This document shows positions 41,576 to 50,465 of a stretch of 64,000 nt of DNA, piece by piece. The position numbers and the translations under genes were made by a program. The stretch lies in NCBI RefSeq assembly GCF_002270415.1, contig NZ_NNRI01000022.1, forward strand, positions 558,001-622,000, given 5' to 3'. Under the pieces are notes generated by a model. That model did no database searches. It was not told the origin of the DNA and saw nothing but the letters and a program-made list of their open reading frames with translations. The stretch's first letter is position 1; each line of letters opens with the position of its first letter. Origin of the DNA: Mesorhizobium sophorae. GTDB taxonomy: Bacteria; Pseudomonadota; Alphaproteobacteria; Rhizobiales; Rhizobiaceae.

Positions 41576-42778
41576 ATGACCTACTTTCGACCGCGTACAA
41601 TTGACGACATTCTTGAGATGAAAGAGCGGGGTGACGCCGAAGGTGCAACGCTCGAATACAAATCATCCAGGCTTTTCGAGCAGAAGAACGAAAAAGTCTT
41701 TGAGACGCTTTCGAAAGAATTGACGGCATTTGCGAATGCGATAGGCGGCGCCCTCATCATCGGCGTTGAAGAGGACAACGATCGGAGAATTTCGGATATT
41801 CGTCCGATTCAGGATCCATCGAGAAACGAAACATGGCTGGAGGACGGTCTTTTATCACGCATTGCGCCAAGCCTGCAAATTTCGATTGAGCGCATCGACG
41901 TGGAAATCGGGCACCTTCTGGTTCTTGATGTGCCTCCGTCGCGGAACGCGCCCCATCAGGCCGCCGACAAGCGCTTTTATGCGCGACGCCTCTTTCGGAT
42001 TGACCCGCTGCTCCCTTTCGAAGTGGAGGATATCCGGCGAAGAGTCTCCACTTTGCCGAGCGGAGCCAGCCTTTCGATCACGTTCGAAAGCGGAAGAGTC
42101 TCATTCTCGATTAAGAATGACGGACTGGGACATGTTTTCGATGTTTCGATCCAGATTGAGGGCATCGAAAATACAAGTATCGTACAGCAATGGGTGCCGG
42201 GCGGGTTCGACCGACCTTACACCGAGCCTTTCCGGATCATTCATTCCGGTGAGACGAGAAACTTCCTTGGCGCAGGGTTTGAGTTCTTGCAGGGGCATCT
42301 GGATGATCGCATGGACGTTCACCTCCATTACACTGACGAGGACGGCAAGCAACATCAGAAAACCTACACATACTATCTCAAGGATTTTCACAGCACCTAC
42401 AGGATGAAGTCCCCAAATGAAGAGGTTCTGGAGCAGGGCATCAAAAGGCTGGAGAATATCGAGCGGACCCTGACGAGTTTGTCGCGCGATATCAAAGCCA
42501 TGCACGAGAACGCGTTTCATCCAACGGGGCTTAACTTTTCCAGGACGACGCTTACAGCTCTTTCCAACAGGGCAGACGTGAAATGGCCGGGTCGGTTTCT
42601 TACTATCCAGGCACTCGCGGAAGTTCTGGAAATCGATATTGAGACCGCGCTCAGAATTCAGCGCGAGCTCTTCGGCGCATCGCACTATTTCGGTGGGGCG
42701 AACAAACCTCTGGAGGACATTGACCTGCCGGACGACATCAAAGAGCGGATTCGCCAGCGCCTCATTCTGTCGGGCTAA
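41576..42778 (+). CDS. AlbA_2/Schlafen-type putative DNA- or RNA-binding protein
   Basis: A 400-aa protein whose N-terminal 140 residues show the AlbA_2 pattern: 'EGATLEYKSSRLFEQ', 'SKELTAFANAIGGALIIGVEEDND' and 'LLVLDVPPSRNAPHQAADKRFYARR'. The domain is linked to nucleic-acid binding or cleavage and is common in regulators and in some defence proteins. The C-terminal 250 residues are unrecognised, with a coiled-coil-like part near 310. ATG 41576 is chosen because the family pattern begins close to it. Confidence 0.8.
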   Translation: MTYFRPRTIDDILEMKERGDAEGATLEYKSSRLFEQKNEKVFETLSKELTAFANAIGGALIIGVEEDNDRRISDIRPIQDPSRNETWLEDGLLSRIAPSLQISIERIDVEIGHLLVLDVPPSRNAPHQAADKRFYARRLFRIDPLLPFEVEDIRRRVSTLPSGASLSITFESGRVSFSIKNDGLGHVFDVSIQIEGIENTSIVQQWVPGGFDRPYTEPFRIIHSGETRNFLGAGFEFLQGHLDDRMDVHLHYTDEDGKQHQKTYTYYLKDFHSTYRMKSPNEEVLEQGIKRLENIERTLTSLSRDIKAMHENAFHPTGLNFSRTTLTALSNRADVKWPGRFLTIQALAEVLEIDIETALRIQRELFGASHYFGGANKPLEDIDLPDDIKERIRQRLILSG

Positions 42779-42851
42779 GGCGAGTGGCGTGGTCAATGCT
42801 TTGCCCGCGACCTTTGACGGCTGCGGGGCAACATGCCGCCGAAAATATTTC

Positions 42852-44972
42852 CTATGTCCTCGCCTTCTGCGTGACACCGCCGATGCTGGCGCCCTTGCCT
42901 CCGGAGGCTTTCCCGTCCTTCGGACCGTTTGGCCCTTTCGGCATCGGCGTCGGCAGACGTCCATTGGTCGAGATGCCGCCCGCGGATCCGGCAATGACCG
43001 TGTTGCCATGCTCCGTCTCTCCCCAGCCCTGGATGTGATGGCCCATGATTGCGGCGACGCGCGGCGGCAGTTCGAGCATGAGCCCGAACAAGCGGAGCAT
43101 GATGTGCCACTGTATGTAGATCATCATCCCGAAACCGATGAGAACGCCGACGATGCCGATCGACGACGCGCCCTGACTCCCGATGAAAGCGAAATTCCAG
43201 GTCAGCAGGAAGGCGTTGAAAACGGCGACCGAGATGGTGTGAGCGCCCAGAAACCCGAGCACGGTAATCGGCTGCCGCAGCACCAGTGAAAACAGGATTT
43301 GATAGCCCGCCGTTTGCGCCGGAGAGACGAAGTCGTCACCGTCCATGCGCACATGGATGAGTGCCCACAGAAGCCCCGCGATGGCGAAGGAGATGATCTC
43401 AATTCCGAGGATGACGAGCGCGAAGGTCAGGAAAACGTAGGGCATCATAGGCAGCACGTAAGTCAGGATCGCGCCGGCGATGAAAGCGCCGCCGATCAGC
43501 CACCATCCCGGCACCATCACGAACTCAACCACCTTTTGTGGCGTCTGCGTCACCGCCGACGTCAAGGATGCAAGGCTGGTCGCGCCGAGCGCGGCCGTAA
43601 AGCCGATTTCGGAGCCGCCGAGCAGCCTGTTGCCGATGTTGATCAGGTCGCCGACCGGATCAGGACGGAAGGAATCGTATCGGGTCAGGTAGGCCAGGAC
43701 GGGTTCGGAAATGGCGTTCGTCACAGTGGCGAGAATGCCCGCTCCCTCGCCGACAGCGGCGAGATCGTCTCCGGACACGACGAGCTTGTATGATTCAGCG
43801 CTCAGTTGCGACTGGACAAGCGCCACGGCGACGGAGACTTCATTTTGGTACCCGCCCCATGCTTGCGGGTTCGGAGCGACGTACTTCGGCGCTTCGCCCG
43901 CATACGACGCCGACTTCTCCGAAACCCGCGACAGCATGCGATAGTACGAACCGAGCAGGTACCAGCCATGCTGCTGGACACCTTCGACGATCTTCTGGCG
44001 CGAGTCCCTGTCCTCGTTTGCCGCGTTTTTCGCGGCGCTGGCAGCAACGGCCGTGTCGAAACCGTCGCCGATTTCGTTCAGCCGAACGGCAAGGTTGTAG
44101 ACGAGGTAGCTGCTCGAAACCCATTCCTTGATATGCGACAGGTCTGGTGAGGGCTTCGAGATATCGAACCGCTCTGACGTGCCGCTCTTCTTGAGAACTT
44201 CGGCGATCGGCGCGGGAATACCGATCGCGCGCACCTGTCCGACGAGCGCTTCTACGGCCTTTCTCCTGTCCTCGCCGAAGCTGCCGAACTCGTCGGTCTT
44301 CGGAGCGGAGAAAGCGACCGAGCCGCATGCCTGTCCGTAGTCCCAGATCCTTCCTTCGACGGTCGGAGGCGCGTCGTCATTCCATGGCCAGAAAGCCTTT
44401 CTTCCTGGTTTTACGACGATGCCGCCGCCAGCGGCTGGAGGCGACTGTGGAGCCCCTTCGCCGACGAAAGCGGAGGTCCGCTGGTACGCCTGTGCGAGGA
44501 TTGCCGAGCACACTTCAGACACGGCAATTTGCTTCGCGAGCGCCCGTCCGGACATCGAAATCGGCGTCAGCGGATGGCCGTCTTTGACGACATACTCGAC
44601 GGCGGAATTCGCCGTCGCGTTTCCCATGTTCACGCCCGCCAGGAACGCCAGCCGCTCGACCCCATGGATGGGCGAAAACCCGTTCATGAGCGGGATCGGC
44701 ACGAGCATCCCGAACCCGAGGATGACGCGCAGCGGTGCCCAAATTTGATGATACCGCTCGCCGAGCACCTTCCCCGAATACGCCGATGACACTATCCCGA
44801 CGATAATGTGCCAGCCCAGAAACATCGAGCCAAGAACCAGCAGCGTCGATGAAAATGTCCCGAGCGCGACCGAGAACCCGCTCGCTTTATCGAACGAGAT
44901 CAGCGCCTCCATGAGATTCCAGACGATATCCGAATCAGGCAACGTGGCGAGCGGATCGGAGGTCGGATTCAT
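42852..44972 (-). CDS. DotA/TraY-family membrane protein
   Basis: A 706-aa protein with several membrane helices, N-terminal 'GTFSSTLLVLGSMFLGWHIIVG', and a C-terminal block of five to six helices ('VMVPGWWLIGGAFIAGAILTYVLPMMPYVF' in part). This matches DotA of Dot/Icm and TraY of IncI conjugation systems, which sit in the inner membrane. No other type IVB secretion genes are visible. Six bases separate it from the TraD/MobC-like gene, so both are one operon starting at oriT. Confidence 0.8.
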   Translation of the reverse strand: MNPTSDPLATLPDSDIVWNLMEALISFDKASGFSVALGTFSSTLLVLGSMFLGWHIIVGIVSSAYSGKVLGERYHQIWAPLRVILGFGMLVPIPLMNGFSPIHGVERLAFLAGVNMGNATANSAVEYVVKDGHPLTPISMSGRALAKQIAVSEVCSAILAQAYQRTSAFVGEGAPQSPPAAGGGIVVKPGRKAFWPWNDDAPPTVEGRIWDYGQACGSVAFSAPKTDEFGSFGEDRRKAVEALVGQVRAIGIPAPIAEVLKKSGTSERFDISKPSPDLSHIKEWVSSSYLVYNLAVRLNEIGDGFDTAVAASAAKNAANEDRDSRQKIVEGVQQHGWYLLGSYYRMLSRVSEKSASYAGEAPKYVAPNPQAWGGYQNEVSVAVALVQSQLSAESYKLVVSGDDLAAVGEGAGILATVTNAISEPVLAYLTRYDSFRPDPVGDLINIGNRLLGGSEIGFTAALGATSLASLTSAVTQTPQKVVEFVMVPGWWLIGGAFIAGAILTYVLPMMPYVFLTFALVILGIEIISFAIAGLLWALIHVRMDGDDFVSPAQTAGYQILFSLVLRQPITVLGFLGAHTISVAVFNAFLLTWNFAFIGSQGASSIGIVGVLIGFGMMIYIQWHIMLRLFGLMLELPPRVAAIMGHHIQGWGETEHGNTVIAGSAGGISTNGRLPTPMPKGPNGPKDGKASGGKGASIGGVTQKART

Positions 44973-44978
44973 TTCGCC

Positions 44979-45293
44979 TCACTCTCTCGGATCACCGTCA
45001 GGCATCGGCAAAACCGCCGCCTCTTGATCAGCCGCCAGCGGCGAGCCGTCGAACATTTTCTTGTCCCGCTCCGCGACGAATTTGCCGACGAGTTTCCTGC
45101 CTATTTCGTTCGGGATCACGCCCGCGTCGATCGCGGCGAACAGTGCGCCGCCGATGACGATTTTCCGCCGCGTGTCGTCCTTCCGCGCAGCCTTCTTTTC
45201 CTGTGCCTTCAGTCGCACCAGGTCCGATTCCAGCTTCGCCTTGCGCTGGAGCAGGCCCTTTTCCCGTTCCCGAATTTTTGAAAGATCGAGCAT
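44979..45293 (-). CDS. Small TraD/MobC-like mobilisation protein
   Basis: A 104-aa protein with a long coiled-coil N-terminal half ('LQRKAKLESDLVRLKAQEKKAARKDDTRR' in part) and a short C-terminal domain ('GALFAAIDAGVIPNEIGRK'). It resembles the small TraD/MobC accessory proteins that sit opposite TraA/MobA relaxases across oriT. ATG 45293 has GGGAGA eight bases upstream; ATG 45314 is in frame. It precedes the DotA/TraY gene. Confidence 0.72.
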   Translation of the reverse strand: MLDLSKIREREKGLLQRKAKLESDLVRLKAQEKKAARKDDTRRKIVIGGALFAAIDAGVIPNEIGRKLVGKFVAERDKKMFDGSPLAADQEAAVLPMPDGDPRE

Positions 45294-45505
45294 CCAATTT
45301 TCTCCCGTTGCCATCTCCGCCGGCGGATTCGCAAACCGCCTCCGGAGAAATCCGAAGGCCAAATTTGTTGAAGTCCCCAGCCCTGCCTTGACGAAATCCC
45401 CTCCCGGAAATCCCGTTCTCATTCAATGATTTGTCGAGGCCTTGCACAGCGCAAGAGCGCACCCAAACATGGGTACGGGAAGCCGACAGAGACGGCCCCC
45501 TGCTA

Positions 45506-45543
45506 AGGGCGCGATTAAGCGTTGTTCCAACGCATCGCGCCCT
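45506..45543. other. Candidate origin of transfer (oriT) of MOBQ type
   Basis: A 10-bp perfect outer inverted repeat (AGGGCGCGAT at 45506-45515, ATCGCGCCCT at 45534-45543) encloses an inner hairpin (GCGTTG-TTC-CAACGC, 45519-45533). The 3' arm ends in a GCGCCCT element like the nick region of RSF1010/Ti-type oriT sites. It lies between divergent mobilisation genes, the usual place for oriT. Confidence 0.72.
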
Positions 45544-45581
45544 ACCGGGCCGGAGACGCACCGCGAGGAGGAGACGATTCA

Positions 45582-45938
45582 ATGAGCAGGAAGATTCACG
45601 ACGCGACCGCCGCTCCAGGGCTTGAGGATGATCCGTTCGCCTATGTCGAGGCGGCGGACGACAATCCGTTTGCCGACCTATGGGGCGAACTTACGACCGA
45701 AGAGAAGTTGAAACTTCTGGAGCGGGCGACGGCCGAAGACCCCTTCGGCACTACGCACCTGGACGACTGCTTGTCAGGCATGCGCATCACGCCGTCGCCG
45801 CTCACCCGCTACGGGCGGGCGAGCGCTGCCTATCTCCGTTCGTGTTACTCGCACGAGCAGGACGACGACCAGCAGGAAATCCTTCGGTTGGTCGCGGCAT
45901 ATTGGCTGCGCAAGAGCCGTGCTCACTGGCTGGACTGA
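45582..45938 (+). CDS. Small protein, 118 aa, in the relaxase operon
   Basis: A 118-aa acidic protein ('DPFAYVEAADDNPFADLWGELTTEEKLKLL', in part) of unknown family. GAGGAGGAGA precedes the ATG. It ends one base before the relaxase start and so probably supports mobilisation. Confidence 0.7.
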   Translation: MSRKIHDATAAPGLEDDPFAYVEAADDNPFADLWGELTTEEKLKLLERATAEDPFGTTHLDDCLSGMRITPSPLTRYGRASAAYLRSCYSHEQDDDQQEILRLVAAYWLRKSRAHWLD

Positions 45939-45939
45939 C

Positions 45940-47871
45940 ATGACGACTTCCCTCCCGCCCGACTCTGCGATTTTCAATGTCCGCGTTTCCGTTTTTCAAA
46001 GGAGCGCAGGCCGCTCCGCCGTGGCCGCTGCCGCATACCGCTCCGCCAGCCGCCTCGAAGATCACCGCATCGGTCAGACTTTCGACTACACAAAAAAGAA
46101 GGCCGAGGATTCTTTCATCGTCGCGCCTCCGGACGCGCCCGCGTGGGTCCACGACCGCGCGGAGCTATGGAACCGCGTTGAGGCTGCCGAGAAGCGGAAG
46201 GACGCCGTTGTCGCGAGGGAAGTCCTCATCACGATCCCCCGCGATATTCCTGAAGAAGATCGCCGCCTCTTCATCGAGCAGGCCGTCGCTCCATACGTCG
46301 CTGCTGGCGCGATCGTCGACGTCGCCTATCACCGTCCGCGCGCGGCTGACAGCGAGGAGCAGCCCCACTTCCATGTGATGCTTTCCACGCGGCTCCTTGA
46401 CCCGACGCAGGAGTCTGGATTCGCGAAAACCCGCAACGCGGCACTCACCAGTATGTTCGAGTCCGGAGGGCGTCACGGCGGTGAGCGCGGTGATGCCTTG
46501 AGGGTTGAGCGCGAGCGTATCGCCGGAATCATGAATCGATTCCTGGAAGCCGCTGGCAGCGCCCGCCGTGCTGACCACCGCTCCAACGCCGATCGAGGGC
46601 TGCATGATCGCGAGCCCGAGTCCAGCATCGGCGAAGGCCGGAAGAAGGCCGTCACCCGTCGTCGGAAGCACGACCGCCGCACCGCCCTTGTTTCAAGCAT
46701 GCGCAGCGTAAGAATTGCTGAGAACGAGCTCACGAAAACCGAGGAGGAAATCATGGCAACGAACCCGACCCACCAGGCCCGCAAGGGCATCCGTCCCCGC
46801 GTCAAGGCGGACTTCAAGGCGAGGCTTCTGAAGGAGCGCTTCCCGGACTTGCCGAGCATGGAGGGCTGGGCCGCATCGCTTCACTTCATCGACACGAGCA
46901 CTCCCGGCCTGACCAGGATCGCGACCCGAGACGGCGGGCATGTCGAGGTTAGGGGCCGTATCGCCAAAGTATATGGCGAACGTGGACAGGCCGATGCCCT
47001 TGCGACCGCGCTAGAGGCTACCGACGACATTGACGACATCGAGCGCCTGGAGGAGTTGAGGAGCATCCAACGGCGAGGCTCCGGCCTCCGCCAGCGCCGC
47101 AGGCCCGATGAGGTTCCAAGCCTCCCCGCCGACCAGGTGGAAAGCCTTGCCGACCGCTGGCGCAGCCGTGGTTACACCCGAATTACCGAGGCACCGGACG
47201 GTGTTTGGGTGACGATCGGAAATTGCAGGCTCCAGGATCTTGGGGACGAGCTTCGAATCCATGGCCCGGCCGCTTCCGAGGCAGCAGTCAGGGCGATGGT
47301 GGAAAAAGCCGTTGCCGAATGGGGATCGGAGATCGAGGTTTTCGGCGACAGGGCCTTCAAGGACTCGGCATGGACCGAAGCCCAACGACAGGGTGTCACG
47401 GTCTACGACAAGGAATCCGGCGAGCTTTACAAGCCATCCGAGGATGTCCGGAGGGCTTTCGAAGCCGACCGCTCTCGCACCCGCTCCGAAGGCGACGAGC
47501 TCAACGCGATCAGGAATCATAAAGCCGTCGCCGCCTTGGTGCTTGAGGCTGCTGCTGGCGATGCTGCGGCGCTCACTCGTCTGGAAACGAACGATCGCGA
47601 ACTGTTGGACTTCATCGTGCTGCACCTGGACGACGAGCAGCGCGGGCGACTTGTCGGAAAGCCGGAGGCCGAAGTCGTTGCTGCGCTCCCGCAATTCCGT
47701 GCTTTCGGCGGTGCTGCGCGCGAGCGCGAGGACAAGAAGCGCGGCAAGGCTGTCGAGGGGCTTGCACCTGACATCCGACCGGAGTCCGAGGTAGAACTGG
47801 AGGCTTGGCGACAGGCCCGATACGACGCTAGTGTTGCAGCCGAGGACGAAGCCAAGTGGGGGCCGCGTTGA
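45940..47871 (+). CDS. MobA/MobL-family relaxase (MOBQ) with C-terminal LPD7-type domain
   Basis: A 643-aa protein. The N-terminal 200 residues match MobA/MobL: 'VSVFQRSAGRSAVAAAAYRSASRL' near the start, with the candidate nicking Tyr in 'AAYRSASR', and the histidine motif 'HFHVMLSTR'. It would nick oriT and lead the strand into the recipient. No helicase or primase domain is evident. A region around residues 440-530 ('EIEVFGDRAFKDSAWTEAQRQGVTVYD' in part) resembles the LPD7 domain of mobile-element proteins. Start ATG 45940 overlaps the preceding stop region. Confidence 0.88.
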   Translation: MTTSLPPDSAIFNVRVSVFQRSAGRSAVAAAAYRSASRLEDHRIGQTFDYTKKKAEDSFIVAPPDAPAWVHDRAELWNRVEAAEKRKDAVVAREVLITIPRDIPEEDRRLFIEQAVAPYVAAGAIVDVAYHRPRAADSEEQPHFHVMLSTRLLDPTQESGFAKTRNAALTSMFESGGRHGGERGDALRVERERIAGIMNRFLEAAGSARRADHRSNADRGLHDREPESSIGEGRKKAVTRRRKHDRRTALVSSMRSVRIAENELTKTEEEIMATNPTHQARKGIRPRVKADFKARLLKERFPDLPSMEGWAASLHFIDTSTPGLTRIATRDGGHVEVRGRIAKVYGERGQADALATALEATDDIDDIERLEELRSIQRRGSGLRQRRRPDEVPSLPADQVESLADRWRSRGYTRITEAPDGVWVTIGNCRLQDLGDELRIHGPAASEAAVRAMVEKAVAEWGSEIEVFGDRAFKDSAWTEAQRQGVTVYDKESGELYKPSEDVRRAFEADRSRTRSEGDELNAIRNHKAVAALVLEAAAGDAAALTRLETNDRELLDFIVLHLDDEQRGRLVGKPEAEVVAALPQFRAFGGAAREREDKKRGKAVEGLAPDIRPESEVELEAWRQARYDASVAAEDEAKWGPR

Positions 47872-48350
47872 GCCGCGACTCCTTCGATAGCGACGGGGAA
47901 ACCCATGCACTTCGCCGATACGTCTCCGCCCGCGCCCGTGGCAGACCGCACCCGGAATTCTCCCGCTATGATACCACCATTGCCTGTTGGATTGCCTCCG
48001 ACGAAACCGAGGCCGTCGGCAGCTTCGACGGGAAGGCCTTCCGTCAAGTTCGCCGCCACGGTTTGCCATGGTGCCAGTGGCTCGGGTCGGACACCCGGAT
48101 TGCGGAAGACCACGCTCTACAGGCGTTCTTCGAGCTCCGCGCCCGTGAGCCGCACGACTGGCAGCGCCTCCTCATGGAAGTCACCCGAAACCGTCGTCAG
48201 GCTCTCCGCAACTGGCGTCGCGAAGGCCTTGCTATCCTGTCCCGTGTCCGTATGCAGGCGGCGCATGGCCCTGACGTGTGCATGCCTTCCACCCTCGCCG
48301 AGGAGTTCCGGATGCCCGGCCGGGGGATGCGCTCCCTGAAAAGGTTTTGA
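47868..48350 (+). CDS. Unrecognised basic protein, about 160 aa
   Basis: A basic, Arg-rich protein ('LLMEVTRNRRQALRNWRREGLAIL') that begins at the relaxase stop. The best start is TTG 47868, overlapping the relaxase TGA; a GTG at 47856 is also in frame. The sharing of bases suggests translational coupling with the relaxase. No family recognised. Confidence 0.62.
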   Translation: MSRDSFDSDGETHALRRYVSARARGRPHPEFSRYDTTIACWIASDETEAVGSFDGKAFRQVRRHGLPWCQWLGSDTRIAEDHALQAFFELRAREPHDWQRLLMEVTRNRRQALRNWRREGLAILSRVRMQAAHGPDVCMPSTLAEEFRMPGRGMRSLKRF

Positions 48351-48360
48351 CGCTGGCCGA

Positions 48361-49419
48361 CTAGAACCGCCCCATTAGATTGAGCAGGCCGCCCATAGGG
48401 GTGTTCCATGTTCGAAAAGGAATCTCGACCTTGGTGTCGTCAGGGGAGGTCTTGATCAGCTTTATTCCGCCCCTTTCGAGAACGTCGATCGCGATGTCAC
48501 CGATTGGATCGAATTCGGCCCGCTCATCCCATTCGCCAAGCCGTTCCCAGAGTTTCCTATAAGCGGTTTCGAGCTTTTCGAAATACTCGGAGAACCAATG
48601 ACCGTTGAGTGCTTCGGCCAATTCGGGAAGATCAGCGATCTTCTTATCGAGGCCGTGCATCGTTCCAATCAGATAGGACGCCCATTTGATGAGGTTGCCA
48701 TATAGCGGCGGGACCTCTGCAAGAATTTGGTCGATGTCGCCATGTGTCCGATAGGACAAAATGAATTCATTCGCCGATTGGCCTGTTTCCGAGAGTGCCT
48801 TGACGAACGTGCTGACATAACCGTCCGTCGGGTCTGCACCCCAGTCTGCGCTCGCCCGCGTAGCGCCGTATTCTTCCCAGCATGCATCGGTGACCTCTAG
48901 TCGGAAACGGTCGAAGTAGTTCGAGCGGCTTTCACGTAAAATCACATTCGGAAATCGCTTGTCGAATGCTGTATGCAGCATCGCATGAGCGCATTCGTGT
49001 GCAAGGGTATGGACAGCCAGCGGGAATAATTCGGCCTCAGGTTCTGCAAGGCCGAGGAGCGCGTGGACGTGAAAGACCAAGTGGGTTTTGAGCTTTCCAT
49101 CTCTTAGAACCGCTGGTGCCATTGCTATGCCGATTACGCCGTCTTCGTCGGTGGAGGCCGTCAAAGGTCGGAGGCCTTCAATGCCGCGATCGAGGGCGGC
49201 CAAAGCTTCATGGTAGTCCCCAGAAATGGTAACGCCATCGACCCCGCTGAGGTCCATCGATCTGCCGAGAACCCTCATCGACCCTAATACTCGATATGCA
49301 AACTCGCGAGCTTTGTCCTCGCTCTCAAACGAGCCGCTGAGGCTAATGCCAACGTTGGTTGGCAGCGTCGTAGGCTGCTCGGAATCATCAACGGTGATGG
49401 GTTCGCTATCGTCAGCCAT
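48361..49419 (-). CDS. Putative zinc metalloprotease-like protein (HExxH)
   Basis: A 352-aa protein with the zinc motif 'HTLAHECAHAMLHTAF' near residue 145 and a Glu-rich candidate third ligand about 40 residues further ('TDACWEEYGATRAS'). The fold looks like a gluzincin-type peptidase, but the class cannot be named. No signal peptide is seen, so it should act in the cytoplasm. It is the last gene of the minus-strand operon at the right end of the element (49 bp after the HNH gene). Confidence 0.72.
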   Translation of the reverse strand: MADDSEPITVDDSEQPTTLPTNVGISLSGSFESEDKAREFAYRVLGSMRVLGRSMDLSGVDGVTISGDYHEALAALDRGIEGLRPLTASTDEDGVIGIAMAPAVLRDGKLKTHLVFHVHALLGLAEPEAELFPLAVHTLAHECAHAMLHTAFDKRFPNVILRESRSNYFDRFRLEVTDACWEEYGATRASADWGADPTDGYVSTFVKALSETGQSANEFILSYRTHGDIDQILAEVPPLYGNLIKWASYLIGTMHGLDKKIADLPELAEALNGHWFSEYFEKLETAYRKLWERLGEWDERAEFDPIGDIAIDVLERGGIKLIKTSPDDTKVEIPFRTWNTPMGGLLNLMGRF

Positions 49420-49467
49420 GCAGGGGAACTCCAGTGTAGTCGTAAATCGGTATCTTATTGCTTCTGT

Positions 49468-50421
49468 TCAAGAATATTCGCTGGTCGCTGCAAGGTCCAG
49501 GCTCGCCAAGGTGCGTTTTGCCTGCTCGGTGATCATACTTCTCAGCTCGGCTACTGAATACGGCGGGTTCCGGCGATGCACGACGTGATGACAATTCGCG
49601 CAGAGCGGCACCAGATCGCGGATCGGGTCGACCTGATAGACTTCGCCGATCTCCGAGAGAGGCGTTAGGTGATGAACGTGGATTAGGTCGGCGCCAATCG
49701 GGCCATACCTATCCTCATAGCTGAGGTCGCATGCCTGGCATTGGTAGCCGAAGTGCTTGATACACTCACGTCGAGCTTCGGCGTTGCGTTCGTATTTCGT
49801 GAGTTCAACCGTTTTTAGCTCGCCTTCGGTTAGGACACCGACAGGGATGCCCAGACCGCCACCCGTTGCCGTAGTGGGAGGGATCCGTCCGATCACGAAG
49901 TCCCCAGAGACCCCAGTGACGTGCATCTCCCAGATACCCCACTGACCGATGGAAAGGCTGGATTCCGGCGGGGCGGGATGCAACTCCGATGTCATCTCTC
50001 CTGTCACCGGGTCGCGCCATAAGCGGCGCATGTCGCGATTTCGCTCATGGAGATACCATGCCGGCCACTCGCCAAGTTGGTATGCCCAAGATTCGCCACG
50101 AGCGTGACACCTGCGCGCGATGGCCAAGCATTCCGAAGCGGGTGGAACTGCTATTGAGATCCGGAAGTTGGGCCCTAGCTGATCTGCGGGTGGTGTTAAG
50201 TAGGCGTAGTTCTTTGTCTGCTTGACAAGCGACCAGCCCCGCCTAGGAAGAATCACGCTCAGCGTGAGGGAAGCTCCGAACCGATAGGTGTTCGGTCCAT
50301 ACTTCTTTGGTGCCTTCCCACTTGCACTGAACTCGATCACTTTGATCGGCCAACCTGGAGGGGTGTGGGTGCGCGCCGCTGGTTCGTCGAGTTCCCAGGT
50401 ATCTGCCTCTTCTTTGGCCAC
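49468..50421 (-). CDS. HNH endonuclease-like protein
   Basis: A 317-aa protein with a C-terminal HNH domain at about residues 230-305: 'CIKHFGYQCQACDLSYEDRYG', 'IHVHHLTPLSEIGE', 'DLVPLCANCHHVVHRRNP'. The four zinc cysteines and catalytic histidines are present. The first 220 residues are an unrecognised beta-rich domain and may select the target. The ATG at 50421 is preceded by a plausible ribosome site. It is part of the right-end operon. Confidence 0.85.
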   Translation of the reverse strand: MAKEEADTWELDEPAARTHTPPGWPIKVIEFSASGKAPKKYGPNTYRFGASLTLSVILPRRGWSLVKQTKNYAYLTPPADQLGPNFRISIAVPPASECLAIARRCHARGESWAYQLGEWPAWYLHERNRDMRRLWRDPVTGEMTSELHPAPPESSLSIGQWGIWEMHVTGVSGDFVIGRIPPTTATGGGLGIPVGVLTEGELKTVELTKYERNAEARRECIKHFGYQCQACDLSYEDRYGPIGADLIHVHHLTPLSEIGEVYQVDPIRDLVPLCANCHHVVHRRNPPYSVAELRSMITEQAKRTLASLDLAATSEYS

Positions 50422-50465
50422 GAATCTGTTTCCCGTTAGAGGGCGCTCGGTCTGGATCTCAGGAC

